A stretch of 64,000 bases of DNA from Streptomyces sp. RPT161. Lineage in GTDB: Bacteria > Actinomycetota > Actinomycetes > Streptomycetales > Streptomycetaceae. The translations under genes were made by a program, and so were the position numbers. The stretch spans positions 62,001 through 126,000 of the forward strand of contig NZ_JAPZVN010000006.1 in NCBI RefSeq assembly GCF_027533845.1. Reading direction: 5' to 3'. The notes below the pieces were generated by a model. The model was not told where the DNA came from and ran no database searches. It saw only the letters and a program-made list of their open reading frames with translations. Shown in pieces: positions 63,924 to 64,000 of this stretch. The stretch's first letter is position 1. Each line of letters starts with the position of its first letter.

Positions 63924-64000
63924 GTGACATCAGCCGACGAGCAGCCCCAGCGCCTGACCCCGGCGTCCTACCTCGCGGCGGAGGCGGCCCTGCGCGCCAT
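63924..64000 (+). CDS. Start of divergent gene, possibly rheA (cut by window end)
   Basis: GTG 63924 follows GGAAGGAG. Only 25 codons are visible ([21 protein letters not shown]...). The sequence is too short to assign to a family. Divergence from hsp18 across a RheA-type operator suggests RheA, the thermosensing repressor, on context alone. Confidence 0.5.
   Translation, partial: MTSADEQPQRLTPASYLAAEAALRA

Overview
The window is chromosomal DNA of a high-GC actinomycete, almost certainly Streptomyces or a close relative. The support is the strong G/C third-position bias, the frequent GTG starts and 4-nt GTGA/ATGA gene overlaps, a gas-vesicle cluster in the order gvpO-A-F-G-Y-Z-J-L-S-K described for Streptomyces, a vdcBCD vanillate-decarboxylase cluster, SigJ/ECF41 sigma factors, an Hsp18-type small heat-shock gene with a RheA-type operator, and LLM, DUF2267 and DUF1259 proteins. 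No tRNA, rRNA, CRISPR array or prophage was seen. Four or five decayed gene fragments and an IS5-type transposase remnant suggest an accessory region that has gained and lost genes.

Layout. 1-4427: an ABC transporter (permease cut by the window edge) next to a NarL-type two-component system, all on the minus strand. 4543-13937: nine tightly packed minus-strand genes forming a protein-quality/redox stress operon (dnaK-grpE-cbpA-cbpM-clpB-thioredoxin-UBP zinc finger-cNMP/FAD protein-DUF1931 double histone fold). 14209-17508: an F420-type LLM oxidoreductase and a FUSC membrane protein. 18063-25227: a GAF/PucR regulator facing the complete ten-gene gas-vesicle operon. 25753-28390: a tandem-MerR regulator divergent from an erythromycin-esterase-like gene, followed by a broken NmrA-type gene. 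28503-31971: an AraC regulator divergent from vdcBCD (non-oxidative decarboxylation of vanillate/4-hydroxybenzoate-type acids). 32251-33843: an Lrp regulator divergent from azlCD. 34056-40766: a GNAT, a Tat-exported beta-helix protein, an ECF41 sigma factor with an SRPBCC gene, and an iron oxygenase/CDGSH/HemK2-methyltransferase triad. 40978-44655: an acetolactate-synthase-like fragment, two divergent small stress genes, a 60-bp perfect palindrome, a free-standing Ig-like domain, and a translationally coupled patatin/acyltransferase pair. 44981-47774: a VOC protein, an unknown membrane protein, an IS5 remnant and a lectin/pore-former-like protein. 47987-52854: a WYL regulator/VOC pair and an XRE-cupin regulator divergent from an arylsulfotransferase/NCS2 permease operon. 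52977-57314: a P450 with its own ferredoxin reductase and 3Fe-4S ferredoxin, divergent from an HxlR regulator, then a VOC protein. 57530-64000: an amino-acid permease remnant, a DUF1259 protein, a second ECF41 factor with a FAD oxidoreductase, two DUF2267 genes, hsp18 with its operator, and the first codons of a divergent gene that may be rheA.

How it fits together. Much of the window serves stress survival: chaperones and disaggregase, a small Hsp, CsbD, DUF2267, gas vesicles, ECF41 factors and redox proteins. Separate small catabolic or transport modules each carry their own divergent regulator with a visible dyad or candidate promoter between them. The least explained parts are the QxW-lectin/pore-former-like protein at 46662-47774, the cytoplasmic arylsulfotransferase coupled to a nucleobase permease, the iron oxygenase/CDGSH/HemK2 triad, and the redox genes attached to the dnaK-clpB operon.
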